Source: Ursus arctos | Taxonomy: Eukaryota; Chordata; Mammalia; Carnivora; Ursidae | Assembly (NCBI RefSeq): GCF_023065955.2 | Contig: NW_026622897.1 | Coordinates: 7,879,001-7,943,000, forward strand | Direction: 5' to 3' | DNA length: 64,000 nt | In this document: positions 46,801 to 58,800 of the stretch, in pieces | Layout of the letters: each line of letters opens with the position of its first letter | How positions within the stretch are numbered: position 1 is the first letter of the stretch | Translations under genes and position numbers: made by a program | Notes under the pieces: generated by a model | Databases searched by the model: none | What the model was told of the DNA's origin: nothing | What the model saw: only the letters and a program-made list of their open reading frames with translations

Positions 46801-49800
46801 GACAGCACACTGCCCCCTTTTTCTGTCCCCAGGGGCCACTTCTATAATACGCTGGCGGAATTTGACTGGGGGCGCTTCCGGGCCCTCCGTGAGGAGTCCC
46901 AGCTCCACGATGGAGAACGCTACCTCTTTCTGCAGCAGTTCCAGCAGCCCGGGGTGTACGTCTTTCGTCTGAGCAGCAACAAGCATCGGAAGATGGTTTG
47001 TCCGTGACAATTGGCCTCATTTAACGCACTAGCCCATCATTTCCCCTCACCCCAAAAATACTGCCTCATAACCATCCCAGACAGATCCCCAAGGAAGGAG
47101 ACACCCAGGGTGTCCCTCTCAAAGTCTGGGGCTCCCACAGTCCTAACAGATAATTCTGAGGGTTCCTAGGGTTCCCTCTAACATGTGATGTATAGGGAAG
47201 GGAAGATTGTGAGGGTGAAAATAGCATGTGTGTCTAAGGACCTCACGGTGTCCAGACATCTCTCACGGCCCTCTGCTTCCTCACCCCTTCTTTCCCTACC
47301 CCCTCTTTCATCCTGAAGGCACACATCCCAAGCTCATCTGCACAGGTTGGTATCCATGTGACCTGCTTATGATGCCACCACTGATCCAGGCGCAGTGTCT
47401 CGGTCATATATGGGATTTAGCTCCTCACCCTGTCTACACAGCTTCAAAGAGGCTGTGCTGACCTCACCCCAGAACATGCATACAGTTGCTCAATTACTTG
47501 ATAAAAATTTGTTTCCCAGGGAAAACCCAGATTCTGCTCCCCCAAGGTATGCACAAAGATCTGGGCTATTTGGTTCGTGCTGACAGGCCCGGGGTCCCAC
47601 TCTGTCCCCTTGCCAGTCTCTGGCAGACAGTGGGAGAAAGGCCGAACAGATTTCTTTCCACCCAGTACATCCGCACCCTCCCACCAGGGGGCCGGTGCTT
47701 CGGAGAAGGGCCCTTCACCCCCACGACTCCCAGGAATCTCATCCAAACTGGCATCGCCAAGATCCCCAGGCCCCCAAAGAGGTCTGACTGGCCAGAAGTC
47801 CTGGGGGAGATTGTCCTGCTCCTGGGGTTCTGCCTGCTTCTATTGGTGAGTAAAGCTGACAAGTGACATCTTAACCCCTATGCAAGACTGCCTCTCCAAT
47901 TCCATGTCCATGGGCTACCTGGTGCCCTTTTGCAGCCCGCATTACATATGTGGTCCCTGTACTAACAAAGGGGTTGGTGAATTGGGGGCTGGGAGGGTAA
48001 TGGGCTTGGGAGGAGGGTGGGGACGAGAAAGGGAGGACTGTGAATGAGGGTACAGAGGCAGGAAATAGCCTTCAGCTCCTCAGGGAACCAAACGTGGCGG
48101 TGCAAACACAGAGCTGAGAGACGAAATCGCAATGGTCTCACGGGCCCTGCTTTATCCTCTATGCAGTGAGGATCCACTAAAACCTTTGAGCAAAACAAAA
48201 GATTTCAAGCAAGAGAGAGAAACCCTAGTAAGACTTTTATTTGTACTCTAGTGATAGGGTAGAAGACAAGATGGATTGGGGGGGCACCACGAAGAGATAG
48301 ACAGTTGGAATAATCCAAACAAGAGAAGATGAGGTGCTCCCTAACTACAGGGAGCAGGGATCTTCCTCCTCCCGGTCTTCAAAGAAGATGCTTCCCCCTG
48401 TCCTTCACCACATTCTGTACCATGTAGATTCAGTGTCACAGCCTGAGCTGGGCCCGGAAGGCCACTCCCAACCCCACCTTCAGGAAGCATCAGCAAGGAT
48501 ACAACCTGGATGCCTACACTTCCCCAAGAACTGGGATGACATTGGTGAGGAGAGGTCGATCACACCAAGACTCTGATACCCCCAGGGTCAAGGGAGATCA
48601 TGGTGAGTCACAGACTCTGGTTAAAATCCCAGAGGTGTCCCCAAATCCAATTGGCCAGCTCCTGCTTCTTTTTTTCATGTTCCTAGATTACTCACGGTTC
48701 CATTCTCCCCCATTCATTTATTCATTTGCTCACTAAATATTTATTGAACAGCCACTGTACGCCAGACACCACCTGGTTCTGGAAGTACGCAGTGTAGAGG
48801 GGGGTAGAGACATCTAAATAAAAACTTTCCAAGGGCTGCCTGGGTAGCTCAGTCAGTTAAGTATCTGCCTCCAGCTCAGGTCATGATCCCAGGGTCTAGG
48901 GATCCTAGGATCCTAGGATCGAGCCCCACATCGGGCTCCCTGCTCAGTGCCTCTCCCTCTCCACCTACCTCTGCCCCTGCTCATGCTCTTTCTCTCAAAT
49001 AAATAAACAAAATCTTAAAAAAAAAAGAAGAAGAAGAAGAAGAAGAAGAAGAAGAATTAGAAGAACTTTCCAAAAGAAAAGTAATGTAACCGTGTACAAA
49101 GTGCCCAAGTTAGGAGATGTCCAGCACTAGCTGCAGGAGCAAATCACAGAAGGCACCCCGTGTTACACTGAAGTGTTTCACCTTCTACCCCTGCTACTCG
49201 AAGTATGCTCCTCAGGCAGCGGCAGTCCAGCTTCAATGTGATTATGAATTACCTGGGGACCTTCTGCTGCAATGGGGCGGAGGTAGAACCTAGAATTCTG
49301 TGCCTCTAATGAGGTCCTCAGCAAGGCTGATGCTGCCCGTCCAAGCAAGACTGTCTAGACCGTGGAGGACCCGCAGGAAGAAGAGGCAGGGAAGATGGGC
49401 AGGGAGGCTTATCTTTGCTTATCAGGAGGTTAATCGTGCTTCCCATCCCCTGACAGGTGGGCGCTGGGAGGCCGAGGAGCAGGTAGACCTGGAGTGGTTT
49501 GACCCAGACCGCTTCTTTGCGATCCTGCTCAGGCAGTCTCTGTCGGTGACAATGAAACTCAGCCAGACCAAGGAAGAGGTAAGTGGAAAAGCTGGAGAAG
49601 TGAGCGGGGTGGAAAACAGATTCATCGCAGAAGGGAGCTAGTTACCGGATATAGAACCTAAAGAAATCCTCCATCTATCTACAAGGAATCCGGGAAAAGG
49701 AAAGCATACGGGAGGGGAGATAGAAGATTTCAGATTAAATTTAGGGCTGATTTTCAGAACTTTGGGCGTCAGATCAGTGAAGGGGAATCTATTAAGATCA

Positions 49801-52800
49801 CCTCTGGAGTCTGTCAGATCCCCATTCCTGGTCCTCGGTAGCCCATCTGGAATGTGTAAATTCAGGACAGTAGGTGACAGGCGTTGGGAACAAAAAAGAA
49901 CACGCCTAAGTCCAAGTATGGAAACTGGGCCCGGGGCCTGTGGCGCTGCGGCGTCCCTCCACCACACGGACAGCAGAGGGCGCTGTGATCAAAGCAACGA
50001 GAGAGGCGGTGCGGCTGGCGGAGCGCCGTCTCACGTGAACGGCGCGCTCTCCCACAGCTCAAACTCCTCTGCCTCCGACTCCTGAGTGAAGCCCGTTCTC
50101 TGCGGCAGCTGTGGGGGGCTGCGCGTCGCATCCCAGCCTCTGCGGGCCAGCTTCCGGGGAGCCCCCCGACGGAGCTGCAACAGGTCGGGCTGTGTTCACA
50201 CCTTCCCATCTGGTGTCTGTGCCTACATGTGACTCCCGGCTCTCCCTGAGCCCCGCACCCTTGCCCCCTCCCCCCGTGGCCCCTTTCCCACGGTCCTGTC
50301 TCCCAGGCCCCAGGGCTCTTAGTCCCCACCCCCCACCCTTAGGGATTTCACATCCCTTTGCCGCTGCTGCCGGGCCTGCCCAGAATGTTCTGGAGCTCCC
50401 TGCCGGGGCTAGCTCGTGCCCAGCCCCTGGGCTGCCGTCCCTGGCGTCTGCAGCCCCGCGGACACGCAGGCAGGGCTGTCTCTGACCCCAGGCTGCCGAG
50501 GCAGCCGCCGGGGCCGCGGAGGAGGAGGCCGGGCGCAGGGGGCGTCTGGCAGGCCAGTACGCAGCGAGCCTTCGTCGCCAGCTGAGGCTCCTCCGCCAAG
50601 ACCTCCGTGCCAGGCAGGAGCAGTGGGCCTCCTTCTGCTCCACGCTGACGGCGGCTCGGCGGCTGCTGAAGGCCCAGGCGGGCTCCGGGCCCGCGAAGTC
50701 CTCCCAGGCTGGGCCGAACCCACAGGGGTGTGTACCGGTGCCTCTGAGTCAGGCTTGGGGAGATCTGGCTTAGGGGAGGAGCGAGTGTGGCTTCGCCAGG
50801 TCCAGAACTGGCCACAGCAGAGGGTCCTTTCCCCGTCCCTCACCACCCTGATAGGGCCTCCCCCATGCCCCCTGCAGGGAAGTCCCCCAGCTGGAGGCTG
50901 CGCTGGGCCGCCTGTCCCAGGCTGTGCTGCAGGAGGGCCACCGCCTGAAAGCCTGGGGCGTCCTGGGTACCGGCACTGGGGCGGAGCTGCTGCAGCCAGG
51001 TGGGTCCTGCTCCCCCTCGCCAGGCCCCGCAGGAAGCCTGGCCCTGCGTTGAGAGGACAGGCCCTGCAGAAACGTGGTCCCTCCCCTAGACACCCTGCAG
51101 GGGAGGAGAAGGGCAAAGCAAAGCCGAAACCCCCAAAGTTGAGAGGGACTTCCTGTGCAGTGGTGGGGAAACAGCTGTGTTGCTGAAGAAAGAGCCTCTG
51201 AAATGGGAAGAACAGGGGAGGAAACGAGCGAAACTGCCACAAAAAAGCATGGCTTTACACATCAGGGAGCATTTCCTGGCAGCAAAAGCCTGATGGATGA
51301 GTGCAAAAGGCCACATTTGGAGAATGCTGGACTTGCCTGGAAATGAAGAGTGGGAGAAGGATCCCCTTGGGTTCTCTGCGGGAATTCTGAGTTCTGGGAG
51401 TCCCCGGCCCCATCAGGTGACCTCTAGGCTGTCACCACTGTTTCCCAAAGTCCTTCCAGTCCCTGCCAGCCTGCAATATGGTGATATCACAATGTCATGT
51501 CTCGAATGGGGAATCATGCCCTGCACTCAGCAAAAGACAAGATACTCTGCCATCAGGGAGCACTTGCTACTGGGGTTGGGTTGGGGTTCTTACCAACTCC
51601 CTCCAGGCACCAGCTGGGGGAGCCCCTAGCCTGCCCCCTCAGCCTCAGGCGCAGGGCTGAGCAGTTCTTTGCTTTCCTGCAGCCTCAGCAGGCCCTGAAG
51701 GGGGCGCCCAGGACATCAGCATGGATCTTGTCACCAAGTTGATGGTCCCCGGGCCCAACTGTGCAATGCTCACAGCCAGTGGTCATGCAGGGCCCATACC
51801 CCCTGGCTACTTCATCCACCCTGACACTGGGAAGGTGCTGCCTGAGGCTGGAAATCTGGGGTACGATCTACAGAGAGCTACCCTGGTGCCCACCACCGAC
51901 TTCAGTTCCGGTGAGACCCTGACCACAAAGGAGTTCCCCACCTAGCCCAGGGCTGAGCTCCCCGGGAGCATAAGGCAGGGAGCAGGGCTCTGTCCTGGCA
52001 CCGTGGGGTATGATGACAAACAGAGCAGTAAACACTTTCTGCCCCTCCTCGCTTTAACATTCCTGCTGCAGAGGGTGCAGGCTGGGGAGAGCTCCCAGGT
52101 GCAAAGAGGCTCTGCAGGGCTGGGGAGGGAGGCTGGTGTATGGAGAGTACTAACACTTCCCTGTCTCCCTGTCCAGGTGTCGTCCGAACGTCAGAAGCCG
52201 CCATCCTCCCCTATGTGCCCTACCCAACCTGTCTGGCCACAGGCTCCCCTCCCGCCACCCACCTGCCCGTCCTGCAGCCGAGAAGGACATCACAGCTGGG
52301 GGCACTCATGACAGACCCCGCAACTGGCATCGAGGTGCCCGTGCTGGCTGTGACTCTGCATCCCCAAACCAGGCAGTGGCTCACTCTTGGGGGCACATAC
52401 TGCAATCCTCTCACCAAGACCTTGGCCCCTCTAGAGCTGGGGGGCCCCATGGAGGACCCAGTCACGGGAAGCATCTCGCCAATCCTGGGAGTCGGGTTGG
52501 ATGAAAACACAGGTGTCTGCGGTCCTCAGTGCTGTGCTCCCACCTTCTCCTCCCTTCCCAGCCTGGCTTCCCAATCCCCCCAGCCCCCAAACCCCCCATG
52601 TTCTGGTCCAGGCTGCAAACCACCCCAAACCCACCTTTCCACCCTTTATCCTCACTCTGCCCTTACCCCACCTGTGTTCTCGGTCCCGGCTTCCCCATCC
52701 CCGTCCCCATCTCCAGCACAGCGTGTCGGGGAGAAAAAAGAGACCCAAGCAGGCTCTTCAGTAAAAGCAGAGGAATGTTTTCAGCCAAGAAGGGGCATTC

Positions 52801-55800
52801 CTCCTCCTGCCACCACAGTTGCTACCCCTGGGCCCTCTCCCTCTCCCCTTACACTCCCCTCCCCTGACTTCTGGTCCCCCACCTCCTTCACTCACAAGGT
52901 CTGCAGGCCCTAGTCCTCCTTTATGCCTCATCTCCCTGTGTCTCTCTTCAGTCCCCTTCCTACCTCATTCTCTTGGGTTCCCTGCCAGGTCAGGTGCTTG
53001 CTCTGGGCGGGCTGCGAGACACCTCGGGGAGCCTTATGCTGCCTGGTGACAGCTTTGAGGAGCCTCTGAGCAGGAAGACAGTCCGGCTGCAGGGAGCTTC
53101 TCGGCAGGAGGGCCAGACAGTGCCCCACGTGGGAGGATCACAGGCCCTGCTGGACGCCAATGTGCTGGTGGCCCAGGGGCGAGTGATTGCCATGCTCCGG
53201 AGTTACCAGGAGAGGCCGAGATCAAGGACACAGGGGCTGCTGGAGGCTGCCATCAAGGACATGAGACAGGCACTGGGCTTGAGTCTGCACCACGTCCTAC
53301 AGCAGGCTCGGAGGCTGGAGCGGCAGCTGGGGACAGCAGAAGCCATCACGACCAGTGGCGGGAGGATAGGTACTACTGACCGAGACCTAGGCTCTGGGCC
53401 CTGAAATCCCAGGCCCAGAATGACCCAGTGCTTCAATGCCCTCAGCTCGTAAGCTCAGGGACGGTCCTGTGGTCACGCACACATGGGACGAGGGAAGAGA
53501 GAAGGAGTATGGCGGCTTAGTGCCCAACCCCATGAATGCTCAGCTTGAACTCCATCCTTCCACCTCTTGCCAGTCCCGCTGGGCCTTACACTCTGCGTTT
53601 GTAAAGCTATGTTCTCTTGTTATTTCAGAGGGCTCCTGAAATTCATTTTACACCAGGGGTCTGAGTTTCCTCCACGTCCTTTCTGCCTCTACTAATACAA
53701 GGACGGGCAAGGAAAAGAAGTAGGAGGGGAAACTTCCGGGAGCTTACCTCACTCATTCTTTCTAGAAGCTTCTGCCCATGATGTGACAAAAAAGAACCAG
53801 GGTTTTGGATCAGAATTGTTTTGAGTTTGAAGCCCTGCCCCACCATTTAATAACTCTTTTACCTTGGGCAAGTTACTACATCACTCTGCCTCTGTTTTAA
53901 CATCTTTAAAATGGGGATAAAAATAGTACATACTTGAGGTCCATGGTAGGACCAAATAAAATGTCATTTAAAAGGAGTTTTTAAGCTTAGACTTCTGGTA
54001 CATGGTGGGTGCTCAAGAATATTTGTTCCTTTCTTTTTTACCTTTTTAGTGTGGCCTGGAAATTGTTCTCAGCCTCCCAAAAGTCAGTACCTTCCTCCTG
54101 AATTCAAAATGCTAAGGGAGGCCCCACAGGAAAAAAATGCAGTCCTCCAGGGAGGCTTCTCTGGTCAGGGATTAGCCCTTTGAGCCTGGATTAACCCTCA
54201 ACCCCCCTTCTCTCTACCAACTCCCCCTTGTGTTAGGAATGATGTGCTATCCTGGGACAGAGCTGTGGATCCCTGTCCTGTATGGGATGGAGATCCCAGA
54301 CCCTGAGGGCTCAGGGCTCATGGTGCCCATCCTGGGCATGAAGACTGATGGGAATTCGGGTGATACCACACCCCTGGCAGGTTCAATGGAAGATGCTGAT
54401 GGCAAAGGTAGGAGGGAACTGGGGGCCTGTGAAAGCCAGAGAGGGATCAGGAATGTGACTTACCCCTGGATGAGAAAGCCCTAGAAAGCGCTTTCCAGGA
54501 GGGGTACCCCCCAGTCCATTTACTCATGAGTCATGGGATGCAGTCATTCTGATGCCTCCACTAGGGCTGCTGAGACCTGAAATAAAGTGCTCAGAGATTC
54601 CAGAACCCGAGGACCACAGGTCATTTATCCCCCACTGAGAATATTGGGTTCTTTCAAAAATCAGCACTTCAGAACCTCACGCTCAGGGTCTCTGGCTTCC
54701 AAGAAGCCTTCTAATCCAGCTGAGAACCCCTCGAAGGGCAGAGGGGGTTCTAAGGGTTCCTTTGGCTCCCTTCCCACCATGCTTACCTCTTTCCATGACC
54801 ACCCCTTCCTTCTTTCTCTCTCTCTTTCCCACAGGTCTTGTCCCAATCTCGATTGGGGCTCAAGCCATAGACCCCTTGACTGGGGAACCTGGTCCTGTCA
54901 TTGGTGCTCAGACAGACCCCTGTACCGGAGTGGTGGTGCCCATCGTCCAAGTGCTGGAGGCCCTACCTCGGGGAGTGAGAGACCCTGGTCTGGTTTGTAG
55001 GAGCCATTTATTCTATTCCTTTTTCCATTCATCCAACAGCTGTGTATTAGGTACCCTGTAGGTTGCAGGCACTGTGTTAGGTGTTGAGATGCAAAAGCAC
55101 TAGGGGTTCCTGTCCTCAGGAAACTGGTTGGCCATGGGTTCCAACCATGATCGTGGTTTATAGGGTGTTAAGGGAGCACAGAGGAGGGACATCCAAATCA
55201 CCTGGAGGAGAACTCAAGGAAGGCTTCTCTAAAGAGGCAATGCCTGGGCTGAGTCAGAAAGAGTCAGAAGAGGCCTCGGCGGCCAGCCAACACAAAGGCG
55301 GTGATCTTGAGACCAAGACTATTCCGGGAGGGTGAGGGGCAGCCAGCAAGGCAGGAAACAAATCACGAACTACCTTGGGTGCCTGGCTGAGGCCTGCAGT
55401 GTGGCTTACCATGAAAGCCATGGGGAGCCATTGAAGGATTTTAAGTAGACATGTGATATGATCAGATATGAATATTTTTAAGACTTTTAAATTTGGAAAA
55501 TTTGGCACAATACAAAAACAAAATAAATTACTCATAATCCTACATGTTTTAACATATGTAAATGAAGAAGCACAAGGTCCCTCCTCCCCATTGCTCTCAC
55601 CCCATCTGCCATAAGCAGCCCCCCATCCAGACACTACTCACCTCGCCCCCAGTCTCCCACCAAATGCAGCCACTATTAACAGGTTGGCACATCTCCTTCC
55701 AGACATTTTTATGTGTGTGTATGTGAATATGTAGTCAGCATTCTAGAAAGTTCCTTCTGGCAGCCGTGCAGAGGATGGATGGCAGCAGGGCCAGCTTGGA

Positions 55801-58800
55801 GAAGGAAGCCAGGAGGTTATTGCAATAATTCAGCCCTTGGCAGGTCTCCACGAAAATGGAAATGCCTTAGGGTCCTCCCATACATTCTCAGCCCGGTTCA
55901 CTTCAGGACCAAAGATGGATGTGTTGTAAGAGATTCTCATTAGAAGCCAAGACATTTTAATTCTAGCCCCAAATCACAGTTTCACAGAGGCGTCTGAAGG
56001 GGTGAGATGAGGGGATGAGAAAAATTTCCCACTGCCACACACCCACCTGCTCTGGCCTCCCAAGAGGAAGGTGGGAGCAGGGGGCCAGGGGACTCCAGAG
56101 AGGCTGGGCACTAGAAGGAGGAAGAAAGGGACTGGGATCTTGAAGCAGGTGTCTAGTTATTATTTTTCCACCTACAACCAAGTCAGCTGTCTCACCGAGC
56201 TTAGTCATGGGCACCTGAGGGTGAGAGAGGCCCCTGTCTGGAGCAGAAGCACTGGGGATCTTCAGCCAGGCCCCAGGCTGTGAGGAGAAAAAGCATATGA
56301 GCCGTAAACAATCCGGACGTTGCAGCTGGACATCCTGGAGAAGGAGCTAAGAGCCCGGGAGCAGTACTGGCACAGCCAGGGACAAGAAGAGTTGCGTCTA
56401 GCAGAATGCCTGGGGCAGCTGGGCCATGAGCTGCTCTCCATCCCAGGCAAAGATGCCCAGCAGCAGGTGAGGCCCAGAGACACCACCTCGCCGTCCCCAC
56501 CCGTTACCCAGACTACACAGGTTTCTCTGGTGGAGCCTTTGTCTCCCCGCTGACCACAAAAATGGGACCCATCTCAGGGCAGACAAAGTCCCAGGATTCC
56601 CTGGCTCCAGGCCCTAGACTCTGGTCACCCCCTAAGTGTCTCAGGGTGGAGGAGGAGCGGGAGGAGGAAGGGCCACCATGAGGCGGCCCAGCCCAGAGCT
56701 CCGGCCTCCCTCTCTGAGGCCCCTTCCTTTGCGCTTCCTGTCCTGTGCAGCTGAGGGCTGCTGAGGAGGCCCGGGCAGCGCTGGAGTCCTGCTGTCTGCA
56801 GGAGACTGAGAGGAGAGCCAGCGCCCTGCGCACACAGAGCAGCCCAGAGCGGGGCCTGCTCTCTCAAGGTGGGACAGCGTCCCCTGGGCCCAGATCCCCA
56901 GAGCAGAAATCTCCTGGGAGTGGGGACCCTTCCCACAGCTTCCTGGTGGGGAGTCCCTCCTGCCCTCTGAATGTGCTCACCAGCCAGGCTCCCCCAGGCA
57001 GGCCCTGGCTCTGATCTGGCAGGTTCTCTGGCTCTAATAAACCACTGTGTCTTTTCTTCTTCTCCCTCTCCCCAGAGGTGGCTTCTCTCACATGGCTCTT
57101 TCCTCTGCCCCTTGCAGCAGACAGAGAGGAGTGGGAGCAGGAGGCAGAGATGATGTTGGGCATGCAGAAAGTCCTGCAGAGTTTAGGACAGACAGCAGAA
57201 AAGCTCCGGCAGGCAGTGGGCCGGCTGCAGGGCCAGGAGCAGGAGATGTGGCTGCAGCAGCCTAGGAGTCTGAGCCCCCAGATCTGGAACCGTCCCAGGA
57301 AGGTGAGGCTCGGAGGCTGATAAGGGGACCCGTGCAGGATGAGCACATCCTCCTGTGTCATCAGATGTGGTTCTTCAGGGCAGTGTGATATTCAGGAATA
57401 GGTGGGCCCTAGGAGCAGTGGATGGGCTGGGAGACGAACAGGAGGAGAGAAAGAAGTTCCATTCTCATTTGGGTGTTTCACTTCCTGTGCTCTAGGTGGT
57501 TGAACATCTCTCTGATGAGTTTCAGGAGGTGGTAAGGGAGAGACAGAACTTTCTGAATAGGGCCCTCGGTCACCTGCAGTACCAGCGAGAGCTGAGCCGC
57601 CTCCACCTCTTGCACACCCAGGTACTGCCTTGGACTTGGCCATGGAGATCTGCATGTCCAATTTAGTGGGGGCTTCTGAGAGAAACTCCCAAAGCAGCCA
57701 CGTGGGACCGGTGGGAGCCACGCATGAAACCAAGTTCTGACTATTGTGTCCTAGATCGTTGCCTCAGGCTCCCCTGCATGTTTGGAGAATTACCCTGGAG
57801 ACAGATTCTATGGCATGATCACCACTTCTCTCAGGGACCGAGCTGCTGCCTGCCCACTCTTGATCCCCTTCCTGAAGAGCCTCACTGCAGCACTAAATGG
57901 AGCTCAAGGCCATGGCCCAGGCGTGGAGGATCAGGGGCCAAGAACAGGTAGGGCTGCTCACTGCCCCAACATTTCCTTCTGCCACCAAGGCTGATCATAT
58001 TTGCTAAGTTCTAATGCTACTGTCAGGGCTCCTGGCACTCTACGAGTGTGGCCATAGTAGTTTCTTCAGGAAGAACATAGAGAAACCCAATGTATTTTTT
58101 TTCTATTGCTGCGTAACAAAGTACCTGAAAGTTGTGTGTCTTAACAAACATTGATTATTTCAGTTTCTGGGGGTCAGGAGTCTGGGTGCAGCTTAGCAGG
58201 GGTGGGGGGTGTGTGGCTCACGGTCTCCTACAGGCTCCATCAAGGTGTTGGGCCAGGGCTGCAGTCATTTCAAGGTTTGCCTGGGGAATCAAAGTTCTAT
58301 CCTATGGTTGTTGGCCAGGGACATCAGTTCCTTGCCATATGGACTTCATAGGACAGCTCACAACATGGCAGCCGGCTTCCTTCATAGCAAACAAGTGAGA
58401 AGGGACCCAAAAAAATGGAAGCCACAGTCTTATTTTATCCTGATCTCATTACTTGTACTATATTCTATTTATTAGAAATGAATTACTAGGTTCAACCCAT
58501 CCTCAAGGAGAGGGGTAACAGAGGGCATGGATACACGTGGGAGGATCCTGGGGGCCATCTTACCGGCCACTTGTCATGTCTGACACTACGGCTGGCTCTT
58601 TCTTACTTCACGGTCCTGGGCCCTTACTCCAACAACTGTCTTCTTCCCCTCTGTTCAGATGCAGATAAAGTTGACATCATGTGGATCTCACCACTCTTTT
58701 CTACCCTGAAGAAAATAGACATCTGGTCCCAAGCCCCCAAGGAGGAAGCTGAACTACAAGGACAGATGCATCACCAGCTAGGTAACCTCCTTTCCCTGGA

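Noticed and set aside
50409..51242. 277-codon ORF on the minus strand and a 256-codon ORF in another plus frame (50416-51186)
   Set aside because: Both overlap the spliced coiled-coil exons 12-13 in other frames. High GC removes stop codons, so long shadows are expected.
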